Source: JAVBPR01 sp031549485
GTDB lineage: Bacteria > Bacillota > Clostridia > Oscillospirales > Feifaniaceae
NCBI GenBank assembly: GCA_031549485.1
Contig: JAVBPR010000023.1
Coordinates: 13,109-77,108, forward strand
Length of the DNA: 64,000 nucleotides
Reading direction: 5' to 3'
Shown here: in pieces, positions 25,056-34,900 of the stretch
Position numbering within the stretch: position 1 is the stretch's first letter
How the letters are laid out: each line of letters starts with the position of its first letter
Program-made: the position numbers and the translations under genes
Notes under the pieces: generated by a model
Databases searched by the model: none
What the model was told of the DNA's origin: nothing
Seen by the model: only the letters and a program-made list of their open reading frames with translations

Positions 25056-25141
25056 AAAATAAATGCCTCCATATAATTAAACTTGTTTAAGTATATCCTA
25101 TTTGGTAAAATATTGGTAGAGTTTTTTTAAGGGTGGATAAT

Positions 25142-25951
25142 ATGTATCTTTGCGACTATCATTTGCACACGAGAATATCACAGGATTCAAAAGCGACAAT
25201 ATTCGAAATGGCAGAAGAAGCGATTAAAAAGGGGTTTTCAGAGCTTTGCTTTACCGACCATTACGATATTTCAAACACGCTTTTGCCCGGCTTTGAAAAC
25301 TATGTTTTTAAAGAGAAACTGATGTGGGACGAATATGAAAAGGCCGTTTCGCGCTTTGAGGGTAAGCTGAAAATCAAGCTCGGAATCGAAATCGGTATGC
25401 CGCACCATTTTCCCGAAAAATCAGAGCTGTTTTTTGAAGGAACCGATTTTGATTTTATTATATGCTCGCTCCACAGCCTGCATAAGGGAACCGATTATTA
25501 TTTTATGGATTTTACAAATCTTGATATTGATAAGATTTTTAATGACTATTTTGAAGACCTTTACGTCATGGCGGATTATGATAATTATGACGTGCTGGGG
25601 CATTTGCCTTATCCGATGCGCTATGTTGCAAGAACATTCGGAAAGTGCGATATCACGCCGTATTACGACATTATGAAAAAAATCATGAAGCGGGCTATCG
25701 AAAAGGGAAAAGGCATAGAAATAAATACGTCCACGATGCGAAACGGGCTCGGGTTTTCAATGCCTCCGCTTGATATTGCCGTTATGTTTAAAGAGCTCGG
25801 CGGAGAATATATCACAATCGGAAGCGACGCGCATGCGCCCGACCAATTAGGGTTCGGGATTGCCGATGTTCGGAAAGAATTATTTGAGCGCGGAATAAAA
25901 TATCTTACAGTGTACGAAAAACGGAAACCAAAACAAATTGCCATGTTTTAA
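25142..25951 (+). CDS. PHP-domain phosphatase, histidinol-phosphatase (HisJ) family
   Basis: A metal-dependent phosphoesterase of 269 residues. The PHP signatures are CDYHLHTRISQD (first metal His pair, near residue 7), FTDHYDIS (~40), KLGIEIGMP, FIICSLHSL and the final GSDAHAPDQLGFG (~230). HisJ makes histidinol from its phosphate in histidine synthesis, but many PHP proteins of this type act on other sugar or nucleotide phosphates and no his genes are nearby, so the substrate is open. I chose ATG 25142 because AAGGGTGG lies 5 bases upstream; an in-frame GTG at 25133 overlaps that Shine-Dalgarno. Confidence 0.85.
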   Translation: MYLCDYHLHTRISQDSKATIFEMAEEAIKKGFSELCFTDHYDISNTLLPGFENYVFKEKLMWDEYEKAVSRFEGKLKIKLGIEIGMPHHFPEKSELFFEGTDFDFIICSLHSLHKGTDYYFMDFTNLDIDKIFNDYFEDLYVMADYDNYDVLGHLPYPMRYVARTFGKCDITPYYDIMKKIMKRAIEKGKGIEINTSTMRNGLGFSMPPLDIAVMFKELGGEYITIGSDAHAPDQLGFGIADVRKELFERGIKYLTVYEKRKPKQIAMF

Positions 25952-25980
25952 ATATTTTTAGGGATAGGGGAAATATTATA

Positions 25981-27090
25981 ATGAGCGTTTCGGTTGTCAG
26001 ATGCGCATCTTATAGCGATGCCTATAGCTCGGTTTCCGAGCTTGTTAAAAATCTCGGCGGAATCGAAAAGTTTGTAAAAGCGGGGCAAAGGGTGCTGATA
26101 AAGCCGAATTTGCTTATGCCGAAAAGACCGGATGAAGCGACAACAACACACCCCGCAATAGTTTCGGCGGTTGCGCGGATAGTAAAAGAAGCGGGAGCAA
26201 CCGCGGTTATTGCAGACAGTTCGGGTGGTCCTTATAACGCGGCGATTATGGGCACGGTTTATAGAGTGTGCGGAATGACATCCGCCGCGGCGGAAAGCGG
26301 GGCGGAACTATATACCGCCTATAAATCAAGCCTGCGCGATTATCCGGAAGGTTTAGTCTGTAAGCAATTTCCTATTATCGATGCTTTTGCGGAGGCGGAC
26401 GTTGTGATTAACCTTTGCAAATTCAAAACACATTCCTTTACCGGATTTTCTGGAGCTGTAAAGAATATGTTCGGGCTCGTCCCGGGACTTATCAAACCCG
26501 AGTTTCATTTTAGGTTCCCCGACAAAAAGACCTTTTGCGGAATGCTTGTCGATCTTTGCGAGTTTTCAAAACCGTCGCTTTCGATTATGGACGCAGTTGC
26601 GGGGATGGAAGGTAACGGCCCGTCCGGGGGCGACAGGGTGGAAATAGGGCTTCTTTTTGCAAGCGAAAGCCCCTATGAACTTGATCTCGCGGCGATTAGC
26701 GCGGCCGGATTTGGCACTGACGAAATTTTTACCTTGTCCGAATCTATAAAAAGAGGGCATATCCCGAAAGAAGCGGAAAGCCTGAATTTTATCGGCATGG
26801 AATATAAAGATATTAAAATAAAGAAGATAAAAAGAGCGGACGCGCACGAAAAGGTTTTTCCGAAGATGTTTAATTTTCTTGAAAAACCGCTTGCGCCGAA
26901 GCCGGTTATTATTAAAAACGGATGTATCGGCTGCGCGAAATGCGCGGAAAGCTGCCCGCCGGCCGCAATTAAAATAGAAAGCGGCAAAGCGGCAATTAAC
27001 TATAAAAAATGCATCAAATGCTTTTGCTGTCAGGAGATGTGTCCGGTAAAAACTATTGAAGTAAAGCGGTTTTCGGTTTTCAAAATATAA
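25981..27090 (+). CDS. DUF362 protein with two 4Fe-4S clusters
   Basis: 369 residues. Residues ~1-290 are a DUF362 domain (VLIKPNLLMPKRPDEATTTH; INLCKFKTHSFTGFSGAVKN; MDAVAGMEGNGPSGGD), a fold seen in several anaerobic redox systems. Residues ~310-365 are a bacterial-type ferredoxin with CIGCAKCAESCPPAA and CIKCFCCQEMCPVKT, two complete CxxCxxCxxxC clusters. It is probably a cytoplasmic redox or electron-carrier protein of anaerobes; the partner is unknown. The start is ATG 25981 after GGGATAGGGG. It is followed 15 bp later by ispE; IspG/IspH of the same pathway use Fe-S clusters, but any link is speculative. Confidence 0.9.
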   Translation: MSVSVVRCASYSDAYSSVSELVKNLGGIEKFVKAGQRVLIKPNLLMPKRPDEATTTHPAIVSAVARIVKEAGATAVIADSSGGPYNAAIMGTVYRVCGMTSAAAESGAELYTAYKSSLRDYPEGLVCKQFPIIDAFAEADVVINLCKFKTHSFTGFSGAVKNMFGLVPGLIKPEFHFRFPDKKTFCGMLVDLCEFSKPSLSIMDAVAGMEGNGPSGGDRVEIGLLFASESPYELDLAAISAAGFGTDEIFTLSESIKRGHIPKEAESLNFIGMEYKDIKIKKIKRADAHEKVFPKMFNFLEKPLAPKPVIIKNGCIGCAKCAESCPPAAIKIESGKAAINYKKCIKCFCCQEMCPVKTIEVKRFSVFKI

Positions 27091-27105
27091 AGAGGTGTTT
27101 TCGCG

Positions 27106-27996
27106 GTGAAAAAAATAAAAATTGCGGCATATGCAAAAATTAATCTATCGCTTGATATAACCGGCCTTCGAGAGGACGGCTATCATTTGATTGAAACGGT
27201 TATGCAGAGCATTTCGCTGCACGACACGGTAACGATAGAAAAAAACTCGCGAAGCGGCGAAATAAAACTTTTTTGCAATTTACCATATGTTCCTTGTGAT
27301 GAGCGGAATGTCGCCTATAAAGCGGCGAAGCTGTTTTTTGAAATGACAGGGATAGATGATTGCGGCGTTTTTATTAATCTTAGAAAAAAAATACCGGTTG
27401 GCGCCGGCCTTGCCGGCGGAAGCTGTGATGCGGCCGCTGTAATCATGGGGCTGTCACATCTTTTCGAAGTAACCCTTTCGGAAGAGCAAATTGCAGAGCT
27501 TACTCTGTCTTGCGGTGCCGATGTTCATTTTTGCTATTACGGCGGAACGGCTATTGCGACAGGAATCGGCGAAGAGCTGGAAAGAATTCGCGGCAGGGAG
27601 GACTACAATATTGTTATTGCCAAGCCGCGAAAACCGATAAGCACAAAAAATCTTTATAATCTTTTTGATAATGAAGAAAAATCGGTGCAGGTAAATACAA
27701 AAGAAGTCATAGATGCGCTTGCCGAAAATGATTTGGCAAAACTTTCGGAAAATCTTCGCAATGTTTTGCAGAGCGCGGCAAACAAAATTTGTCCGCAAAT
27801 CGAAGAATACCTGACGGCGCTGAAACAGAGCGGAGCGGTAGGCGCTTCCATGAGCGGCAGCGGCTCGGCAGTTTTTGCGATATTTGATTCGAAGGAAAAA
27901 GCGGCAAAAGCGGCCGAGACTTTAAAGGCGCTTTTTCAGGAGGCTTTTATATATAATGCCACGCCGGTTTCCGAGGGGCTAAAAATTATAGATTAA
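27106..27996 (+). CDS. ispE: 4-diphosphocytidyl-2-C-methyl-D-erythritol kinase
   Basis: A GHMP kinase that phosphorylates CDP-methylerythritol in the MEP route to isoprenoids. The 296 residues are normal. Motifs: AYAKINLSLDITGLREDGYH (substrate-side Lys and His), ATP-loop PVGAGLAGGSCDAAAVI (~90-105, with Cys where many relatives have Ser) and the C-terminal GASMSGSGSAVFAIF. The start is GTG 27106, with AGAGGTG upstream. It sits between a DUF362 ferredoxin and spoIIR. Confidence 0.97.
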   Translation: MKKIKIAAYAKINLSLDITGLREDGYHLIETVMQSISLHDTVTIEKNSRSGEIKLFCNLPYVPCDERNVAYKAAKLFFEMTGIDDCGVFINLRKKIPVGAGLAGGSCDAAAVIMGLSHLFEVTLSEEQIAELTLSCGADVHFCYYGGTAIATGIGEELERIRGREDYNIVIAKPRKPISTKNLYNLFDNEEKSVQVNTKEVIDALAENDLAKLSENLRNVLQSAANKICPQIEEYLTALKQSGAVGASMSGSGSAVFAIFDSKEKAAKAAETLKALFQEAFIYNATPVSEGLKIID

Positions 27997-28004
27997 AAAT
28001 TTTA

Positions 28005-28045
28005 AAACCTGTCAATGATAGATGTAAGTCATTATTGGGAGGTTT
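28005..28045 (+). promoter_or_regulatory. Possible leader hairpin covering the spoIIR Shine-Dalgarno
   Basis: AAACCT (28005-28010) can pair with AGGTTT (28040-28045) and AATGA (28014-28018) with TCATT (28029-28033), enclosing GGGAGG (28037-28042), which would be partly paired. The inner loop is 3 by 6 bases, so stability is modest. Confidence 0.3.
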
Positions 28046-28049
28046 AAAT

Positions 28050-28664
28050 TTGAAAAAACTGATTTTTATATCGCTTATGACAGGGGCACTTATCGCCGCG
28101 GCGTTTGCTTTTTTTGATGCGGCACAGACTTCGAAACATATTGCCGAAAGCGTTTTGCGGCTTCATGTAAGGGCAAACAGCGATGCCATAGGGGACCAAA
28201 AAACAAAGCTGCTTGTAAGGGACGCGGTGCTTGCAAAAACCGAAGGACTTGTTGAAAGTACGGACAATAGGACAGTCGCGGAAGGTAAAATAAAAAATAA
28301 CCTTAATTTATTTGAAAATGCGGCGAACACGAAACTCGCGGAGCTCGGCGCCTCGTATACCGCGAAAGCGGTTTTTGAGAAAACCGGATTTCCGACAAAA
28401 GTTTACGGAGAGGTGAGGCTCCCCGCGGGAGAATATGACGCTCTTGTAATCGAGCTTGGGGAAGCAAAGGGGCAAAACTGGTGGTGCGTGATGTTCCCGC
28501 CGCTTTGCTATAACGGGGAATATACCGAAAATAAAGAAGCGGTCGCCGTTTTAAAAGGGAATTTAAACGAGGAAGAATTCTCGGTTTTGACCGGAGGCGA
28601 GCAAACGGTTGTGAAATTTAAAATTGTCGAAATGATAGGAAAGATATTAAGCATCGGGAATTAA
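28050..28664 (+). CDS. spoIIR: Stage II sporulation protein R
   Basis: The forespore signalling protein that is secreted into the intermembrane space and triggers SpoIIGA to cleave pro-sigma-E. The 204 residues start with a hydrophobic export segment (LIFISLMTGALIAAAFAFF), then AESVLRLHVRANSDAIGDQ and LKLLVRDAV-like sequence, GAS-Y strand, and QNWWCVMFPPLC, all SpoIIR hallmarks. I chose TTG 28050, since GGGAGG (28037-28042) is spaced 7 bases from it; the in-frame TTG at 28035 lies before the Shine-Dalgarno. Its target SpoIIGA and substrate SigE are encoded at 60.8-62.4 kb. No sigma-F promoter could be recognised with confidence. Confidence 0.93.
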   Translation: MKKLIFISLMTGALIAAAFAFFDAAQTSKHIAESVLRLHVRANSDAIGDQKTKLLVRDAVLAKTEGLVESTDNRTVAEGKIKNNLNLFENAANTKLAELGASYTAKAVFEKTGFPTKVYGEVRLPAGEYDALVIELGEAKGQNWWCVMFPPLCYNGEYTENKEAVAVLKGNLNEEEFSVLTGGEQTVVKFKIVEMIGKILSIGN

Positions 28665-28674
28665 AGAGGTAACT

Positions 28675-31600
28675 ATGCTGAGGTTGATTTTGGGCAGGGC
28701 AGGAACGGGAAAAGCGAGCACGCTTTTCGACAGGATAATAAGCGTTCCAGAAAGCAAAAAGGTAATAGTTTTGGTGCCGGGCCAGTTTTCGGTATCAACC
28801 GAGCGCGCTTTGCTTGAAAAATCGGGCGGCGCGCTTTCCGCGAACTGTGAGGTCATGGGTTTTAGGCGGTTTGCGGAATACATATTAAGTAAAACAGGCG
28901 GCGCGGCGAGTTTCGTTGACGGCGACGCCACCTGCATTTTGATGCATCATGCGATGAAAAAGGTTTCGGGCGAGCTGACGTCGCTTAGAGGCAAGACAAG
29001 ACAAGCCGGATTTTCACAGCGGCTTGTTTCGCTTTATAACGAGTTTACACTCGGCGAAATTTCCCCTGCGCGCATAAAAGAAAATGCGGAAGGGCAAAAC
29101 GGGCTCAGCCGGGATAAACTTCTTGATTTATCGAAGATTTTCGAGGAATATGAAACGCTATTATCCCTTCGCGGGCGCGATCCGATAAAGATTTACGAGC
29201 TTGCAAAAGAAAAACTTTCGCAGGATTTTTCGGTGATGTGCGATACATATCTTTTTGTAGATGGATTTAAAGAATTTTCGCATGCGGAAGAAGAGCTGTT
29301 AAAGACGGTTATCTTGTCGGCAAAGGAAGTTTGCGCCGCATTTTGCTGTGACGGCATAAAGGGGACAAGACCTGTTTTCAGGCGGATTCGGTCGGTCGCA
29401 AAGCGGCTGTCCGATTTTGCGGAGCATAATAAAATTTCGGTTGATGTAATAGAGCAGAAAAACAAAAATAAATTTGCGCCGGGCATATCTTATGCCGAAG
29501 AAATTCTCTGCGATTTCGGAACTCAAAAAAAAGGCGATCCGGAAGGAATTTCCTTTACCTGCGCGGCAAATGCGTATGATGAAATCAGCTTTGCCGCTGA
29601 AAATATCTGCCGCCTTGTTCGCGAAAACGGATATCGCTTCCGCGATTTTACGATAATTGCAAGATCGCCGGAGCAATATAAAAGCATTATTGCCGCGGTA
29701 TTTCCGAAATATAATATCCCATTTTATAATGACATAAAAAACAAAGCGGCAACAAAATCGCTTTTCACGGCGGTGCTGTCGCTTTTTGCGATTATTACAA
29801 AAGGCTTTACATACAGCGATGTTTTTTCCTTTTTAAAATGCGGGCTTGCGAACATTAGCGAAAGCGAGTGCGATATTCTTGAAAACTATGCATATTCATG
29901 GGATATCCGCGGCAAAAAAAGCTGGGAAAGCGATTTTTGCCGTTCGCCTAAAGGTTTTGCAAAGGACAGCGATAAAGCAAAAAAGGCAATTAATGAGATA
30001 AATGAGATAAGGAAAAAGGCGATTGCCCCGGTTCTGAATTTTTTGCAAGCGGCAAAAGGCGGCGGAGCAAAAGAAATTTCGGGAGCTATTTATTCTTTTT
30101 TATGCGAAATTTCGGCAAAAGAAAAATTAAAAGCCGGAAAAGCTACTTTGGAAGAAATGGGCGAGCTGAAAATCGCGCAGGAATACGCACAAATTTATGA
30201 TATTATGATCGACCTGCTTGATAAATTTGCAAAATACAGCGACGATGGAATTTCAATTGAAGAGTATTTTGAGCTTTTCAAGCTTTTTGCAAGCGAAAAA
30301 GAAATCGGAACAATCCCGACCGCAAATGACGAAGTTGTTGTGGGCGGCGCAGAGGATATCCGCCGGACAAGGGGAAAATGCACTTTTATAATCGGCTTTG
30401 CCACCGGTGTTTTCCCGAAAGGAAGCTCGGAACAGGGAATTTTAAGCACAAAAGAGCGCGAGGCGTTTCCCGCAATCAGGCAAAACGATATTAAAACACT
30501 TTCAGAGCAGGAATGTTTTTATGTTTATTCATCGGTCGTTACGGCGGCGGAAAAACTCTTTATCAGTTTTCCTCGTGTTTTGGGAGGAACAGAGGGGCTT
30601 TCGCTTTCCTATATCGGCGAAATAATATTAAATAAGCTTAATATCGAAGTAGAATACCGAGAGGAAAAAGAGCTGAAATATCCGAAGGAAAAAATTTTGA
30701 GAATCGAAAGCCTTTCTTCGGCAGCTTCTGTGTATGCATCGCTTCCGAGCGGCGACGAGCTGAAAGCTATCATAAAACAACGGCTGGACGCTCAGAAGGG
30801 ATATAAAGACGTTCTTGCCGCGCCGAAAAACGAAGAACCGGTTCTCGGGAAAGAAGCGGCGGAAAAACTTTATAATCAGGTGAATATCAGCCCGACATCG
30901 CTTGAAAAATTCGCAAAATGCAAATTTGCGTATTATTGCGAATATGGCCTAAAGGCAAAAAAACGCGAAAAATATGGATTTGCCGCGGCGGAAACAGGGA
31001 CTTTTGTCCACTTTATTTTTGAAAAGGCGTTTGCCAAAGCGGAAGCAAATCGCGAAATTTACGGATATACAGGCGAAAAACTTGAAAATTTTATCGACAG
31101 CCTTGTTTTGGAATATATAAACGAATATTTACCCGACCTTGAGAGCTTTGACGCGAGGTTTCAGCGGCTTTTTGCGCGCGTTAAAGATGCGGTTTACACA
31201 TATCTTTTGAATGCTTTTGACGAATTTTCGAAAAGCAAATTCCGGCCTGCGGTTTTCGAGCTTTCCATAGGCAAAAACGGCGACGTGATGCCGCTTGAAT
31301 ATTCGGACGACCGCACCTTTGTTTCGCTTAAAGGAATTGTGGACAGGGTGGATACATACGAAAAAGACGGAAAACTTTATTTTAGGATAGTTGACTATAA
31401 AACAGGTAAAAAATATTTTTCATTTAAAGACGTCAGCAGCGGGCTTTCGCTTCAGCTTCTTCTTTACCTTTTTGCCATCGCGCACGGCGGCAAAAGCTAT
31501 TTCGGAAAGGAAATGAAGCCGGCGGGCGTGCTTTACAGCCTCGTGAAATTTGACGCAGTACACTGTGATGAGCGAAGCAAAAACAAAGAGCAAATAGCAA

Positions 31601-31989
31601 AAATGCAAAAAAAGGAAACAAAAGGAAGCGGACTTCTCCTTGATGATATTGAAATAATTAACGCAATGGATGAAAGCGGCGAATTTGATTCTCTGCCTGT
31701 TGCAATAAAAAAAGACGGAAATTTTGACGACCGCTCGATGGTAACAAGCGAAAAGGGGTTTGAAAAACTTGAAGAATATATTAAAAATATCCTGCTTGAC
31801 AGCTGCGCGGCGATAAGCGAGGGCGAAATAGAAATTTCGCCGCTGATAACCGGAAGCGGAGGCGCTTGCGAATACTGTGACATGAATCCTATTTGCCGCT
31901 ACGAAGGGGATAAAACAAGAAAACAGGAAAAGGTAGAGGCAAAGCAATTCCTCGAGTTTTTGAAAGGGGAAGAAGATGAGCAAATTTAG
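28675..31989 (+). CDS. addB: ATP-dependent helicase/nuclease subunit B
   Basis: One subunit of the AddAB double-strand-break resection enzyme (the Firmicute RecBCD counterpart). 1104 residues: an N-terminal Walker-type loop ILGRAGTGKAS (~5-15), a middle inactive helicase fold, and a C-terminal RecB-type nuclease with LKGIVDRVDTYE and IVDYKTGKK. The Cys set that binds an Fe-S cluster is visible as FAKCKFAYYCEYG (~745) and ACEYCDMNPICRYEG (~1065). The residue after the Walker Lys is Ala rather than Ser/Thr. It overlaps addA by 14 nt. The start ATG 28675 follows AGAGGT. Confidence 0.95.
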   Translation: MLRLILGRAGTGKASTLFDRIISVPESKKVIVLVPGQFSVSTERALLEKSGGALSANCEVMGFRRFAEYILSKTGGAASFVDGDATCILMHHAMKKVSGELTSLRGKTRQAGFSQRLVSLYNEFTLGEISPARIKENAEGQNGLSRDKLLDLSKIFEEYETLLSLRGRDPIKIYELAKEKLSQDFSVMCDTYLFVDGFKEFSHAEEELLKTVILSAKEVCAAFCCDGIKGTRPVFRRIRSVAKRLSDFAEHNKISVDVIEQKNKNKFAPGISYAEEILCDFGTQKKGDPEGISFTCAANAYDEISFAAENICRLVRENGYRFRDFTIIARSPEQYKSIIAAVFPKYNIPFYNDIKNKAATKSLFTAVLSLFAIITKGFTYSDVFSFLKCGLANISESECDILENYAYSWDIRGKKSWESDFCRSPKGFAKDSDKAKKAINEINEIRKKAIAPVLNFLQAAKGGGAKEISGAIYSFLCEISAKEKLKAGKATLEEMGELKIAQEYAQIYDIMIDLLDKFAKYSDDGISIEEYFELFKLFASEKEIGTIPTANDEVVVGGAEDIRRTRGKCTFIIGFATGVFPKGSSEQGILSTKEREAFPAIRQNDIKTLSEQECFYVYSSVVTAAEKLFISFPRVLGGTEGLSLSYIGEIILNKLNIEVEYREEKELKYPKEKILRIESLSSAASVYASLPSGDELKAIIKQRLDAQKGYKDVLAAPKNEEPVLGKEAAEKLYNQVNISPTSLEKFAKCKFAYYCEYGLKAKKREKYGFAAAETGTFVHFIFEKAFAKAEANREIYGYTGEKLENFIDSLVLEYINEYLPDLESFDARFQRLFARVKDAVYTYLLNAFDEFSKSKFRPAVFELSIGKNGDVMPLEYSDDRTFVSLKGIVDRVDTYEKDGKLYFRIVDYKTGKKYFSFKDVSSGLSLQLLLYLFAIAHGGKSYFGKEMKPAGVLYSLVKFDAVHCDERSKNKEQIAKMQKKETKGSGLLLDDIEIINAMDESGEFDSLPVAIKKDGNFDDRSMVTSEKGFEKLEEYIKNILLDSCAAISEGEIEISPLITGSGGACEYCDMNPICRYEGDKTRKQEKVEAKQFLEFLKGEEDEQI

Positions 31990-34900
31990 CTATACCGACG
32001 AGCAAATAACAGCGATAAGCGACGATGGCAACAGACTGCTTGTTTCGGCGTCTGCCGGCAGCGGCAAAACCGCCGTGCTTGTTGAACGCATATGTAAAAA
32101 AATTCTCGATGAAAATTTTCCTGTTGATATAAGCGAATTTCTCATCGTAACATTTACAAAAGCCGCGGCATCTTCGGTCATCGGAAAAATAACCTCCGCG
32201 CTATACAAAAGGCTCGCAAGCGATCCCGGAAACGAGCGGATTTTTGACCAAATTATGCGGGTTTCTAACGCGGAAATTTCGACGATAAATTCTTTTTGCC
32301 TTAATCTTTGCAAAAGTTATTACAATATTTTGGGAATAGCTCCTGATGTTCGGGTTATGGACGAGAGCGAAGCGGAACTTTTGAATGATGCCGCGCTTGA
32401 CCGGCTTTTAACCGAGCTTTACGAAAAAGGCGATGCCGAGTTTTTTGATGTTGTCGAGTTTTTTTGCGATAAAAAAAGCGATGTAAAACTCGTTGAGCTT
32501 ATTAAAAGCCTCGATAATTTTATGACCTCGATTCCAAGCCCGAAAGATTTTTTTGCGCGGCAGCTTGAAGTGTTCAAAACCGCCGCGGAAACTTCTGTAT
32601 TTGAAGGTGCATACGGCGAGGAATTAAAAACCACGCTTTTGATGTATTGCGATCAGATTATGCACTATTGCGCGGAGGCAAAAAGGCTCGCGGCAACGGA
32701 TGGCGAGCTTTCAAAGGTTGAGGAAAAATTCGAAGAGCTTTTCGGGCATTTTATTCTTGTGAAAGATTTTATAGCAAGGGAAAAATACGGTGACGCACGG
32801 CAGGCGTTCTTGCAAAGACCGAAAAAAAGCCTGATATTTCCAAAAGACTACAGCGATATTTGCTTAAAGGAAGAAATTCAAAATATAAATTCAAACGAGA
32901 TAAAAGAATCAATTGATACGATTGCGGAATATTTTATGTTTTCCGAAGAAGACATAAAAGATGATTTTGAAAAACTTTTCCCGATTTTCAAAACTCTTTT
33001 TGATATTGAGCTTATTTATATAGAGCGGAAGTGGGAAGCACATTATAATGCGGGCGCACTTTCCTTTGCCGATTGCGAAAGAAAGGCATATGAGCTGCTT
33101 ATTTCAAAATTTGATATAGAAAGCGGCACTTTTGAAAAATCGGAAATCGCTAAGAACATTTCGGAAAAATATAACGAGATTTTAATTGACGAATATCAAG
33201 ATGTTAACGATTTGCAGGATCTTATCTTCAGGGCGATATCAAAAGACGAAAAAAATCTTTTTATGGTGGGCGATTTAAAACAGAGCATCTACCGATTTCG
33301 CCAGGCTGATCCGAAGATTTTTATGGACAAGCGCGCCGAAAGCAGCAGCACCGGCGAAAACGGGAAAAAGAAAATTTTTCTTCGCAGCAATTTTCGTTGC
33401 GCGCCGGCTATTATCGATTTTGTAAACTATTTTTTCGGGCTTTGTATGTCTAAGCAGGCGGGAGAAACGCCTTATGATACAGAGGAAATGCTTGTGTCTG
33501 GCCGCGAATTTTCAGATTATTCTCCGGTTGAGGTAAATATATTAAGCCTTCCAAGAAAGGAAAGACAGCGCGGTAACGCACCGGCACAAGAGGAGGAAGA
33601 AAGCGAGCCTGCCGAAGAAATTTCAGCGGTACAAACAGAGGCGGAAGAGGTCGCGAAAAAGATAAAAGAGCTTATTGACAGCGGCTTTAAAGTAACCGAT
33701 TCCCGATCCGGAGAGAAGCGAGCGGTTCGCGCGCGGGATATAGTTATTTTGATGCGAAATCTGAAAAACAAAGCATACATATTCACCGCGGCACTTCAAA
33801 AACAAGGTCTTTTCGGTTATTGCGAGCAGGGCGACGCGTTTTTCACAAAGGAAGAAATTACCGTTGTTCGCGCCTTTTTGAATTGTATAGATAATCCGCT
33901 TCAGGATATCGAGCTTATCGGCGCGATGAGATCGGGCATGTTTGGCTTTAAAAACGAAGAGATAATCGAAATAAGGCTTTGCGCCAAGGATTGCACCTTT
34001 TATGAAGCGCTTACCAAGAGCGCGAAAACAAATAAAAAAAGCGCGGATTTTTTGAATACGCTCGGCAAATTCCGCGTTCTTTCAAAAAACATTCCGCTTT
34101 CGGAACTTATTTTAAAAATATATGAAGAAACTCTTTATCCCGAAAAGGTAGGGGCAATGCAAAACGGAAGCGTCAGGGCTGCTAATCTGCAGCTTCTTTA
34201 TGACCATGCCGCAAATTTTGAAAGCACAGGAGCTTCCGGCGTTTTTGAATTTAACCGTTACCTCGAGGAGATTATCGAAAAAGGAAATGACATCAAAAGC
34301 GCGCGCGCCTTTTCCGAGGCGAGCGATGTTGTCAGAATAATCAGCATCCATAAATCAAAAGGGCTTGAATTCCCGGTGGTATTTTTGTGTAATTGCAGCG
34401 GAAGATTTAATAAAACCGATTTAAACGGCACGGTTTTAATGAACAAGGAAATCGGAATAGCATCAAAGATAAAAGACAGCGAAAAAATGATTTGCTATGA
34501 TTCTTTTCCGCGAAAAATTATCAAAAGAAAAATGCTTAGAGAATATATTTCGGAAGAGCTCCGGTGCCTTTATGTCGCGCTTACAAGACCGAAAGAAAAG
34601 CTGATAATTTATATCAGAAAAGAGCAGGACAAAAACGGAGAGCTGAAACTTCCGACTGCGTTTTTGCAAGAGGGGAAAATACAGCTCGGAAAAATCTTGA
34701 ACGCCGGAAATTTCGCCGAGTGGATATTGCTTGCGCTTTCAAGGCACGCAAGCGGCTATAAATTAGGAATTCCTTCCGTCGAATCAGGAAAACCGGTTCT
34801 TGCGGATTTTCCTATTGATATAAATATCATCGAGCCTTTCGGGGAAACAGAGGAGAGCGCCGCGGAAGAGCGGCATGAAAAACCCTATTATGGGAGTAAC

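Noticed and set aside
25981..27090. DUF362 gene as part of an MEP-pathway redox system with ispE
   Set aside because: Adjacency is the only argument; no conserved-link knowledge that I can cite.
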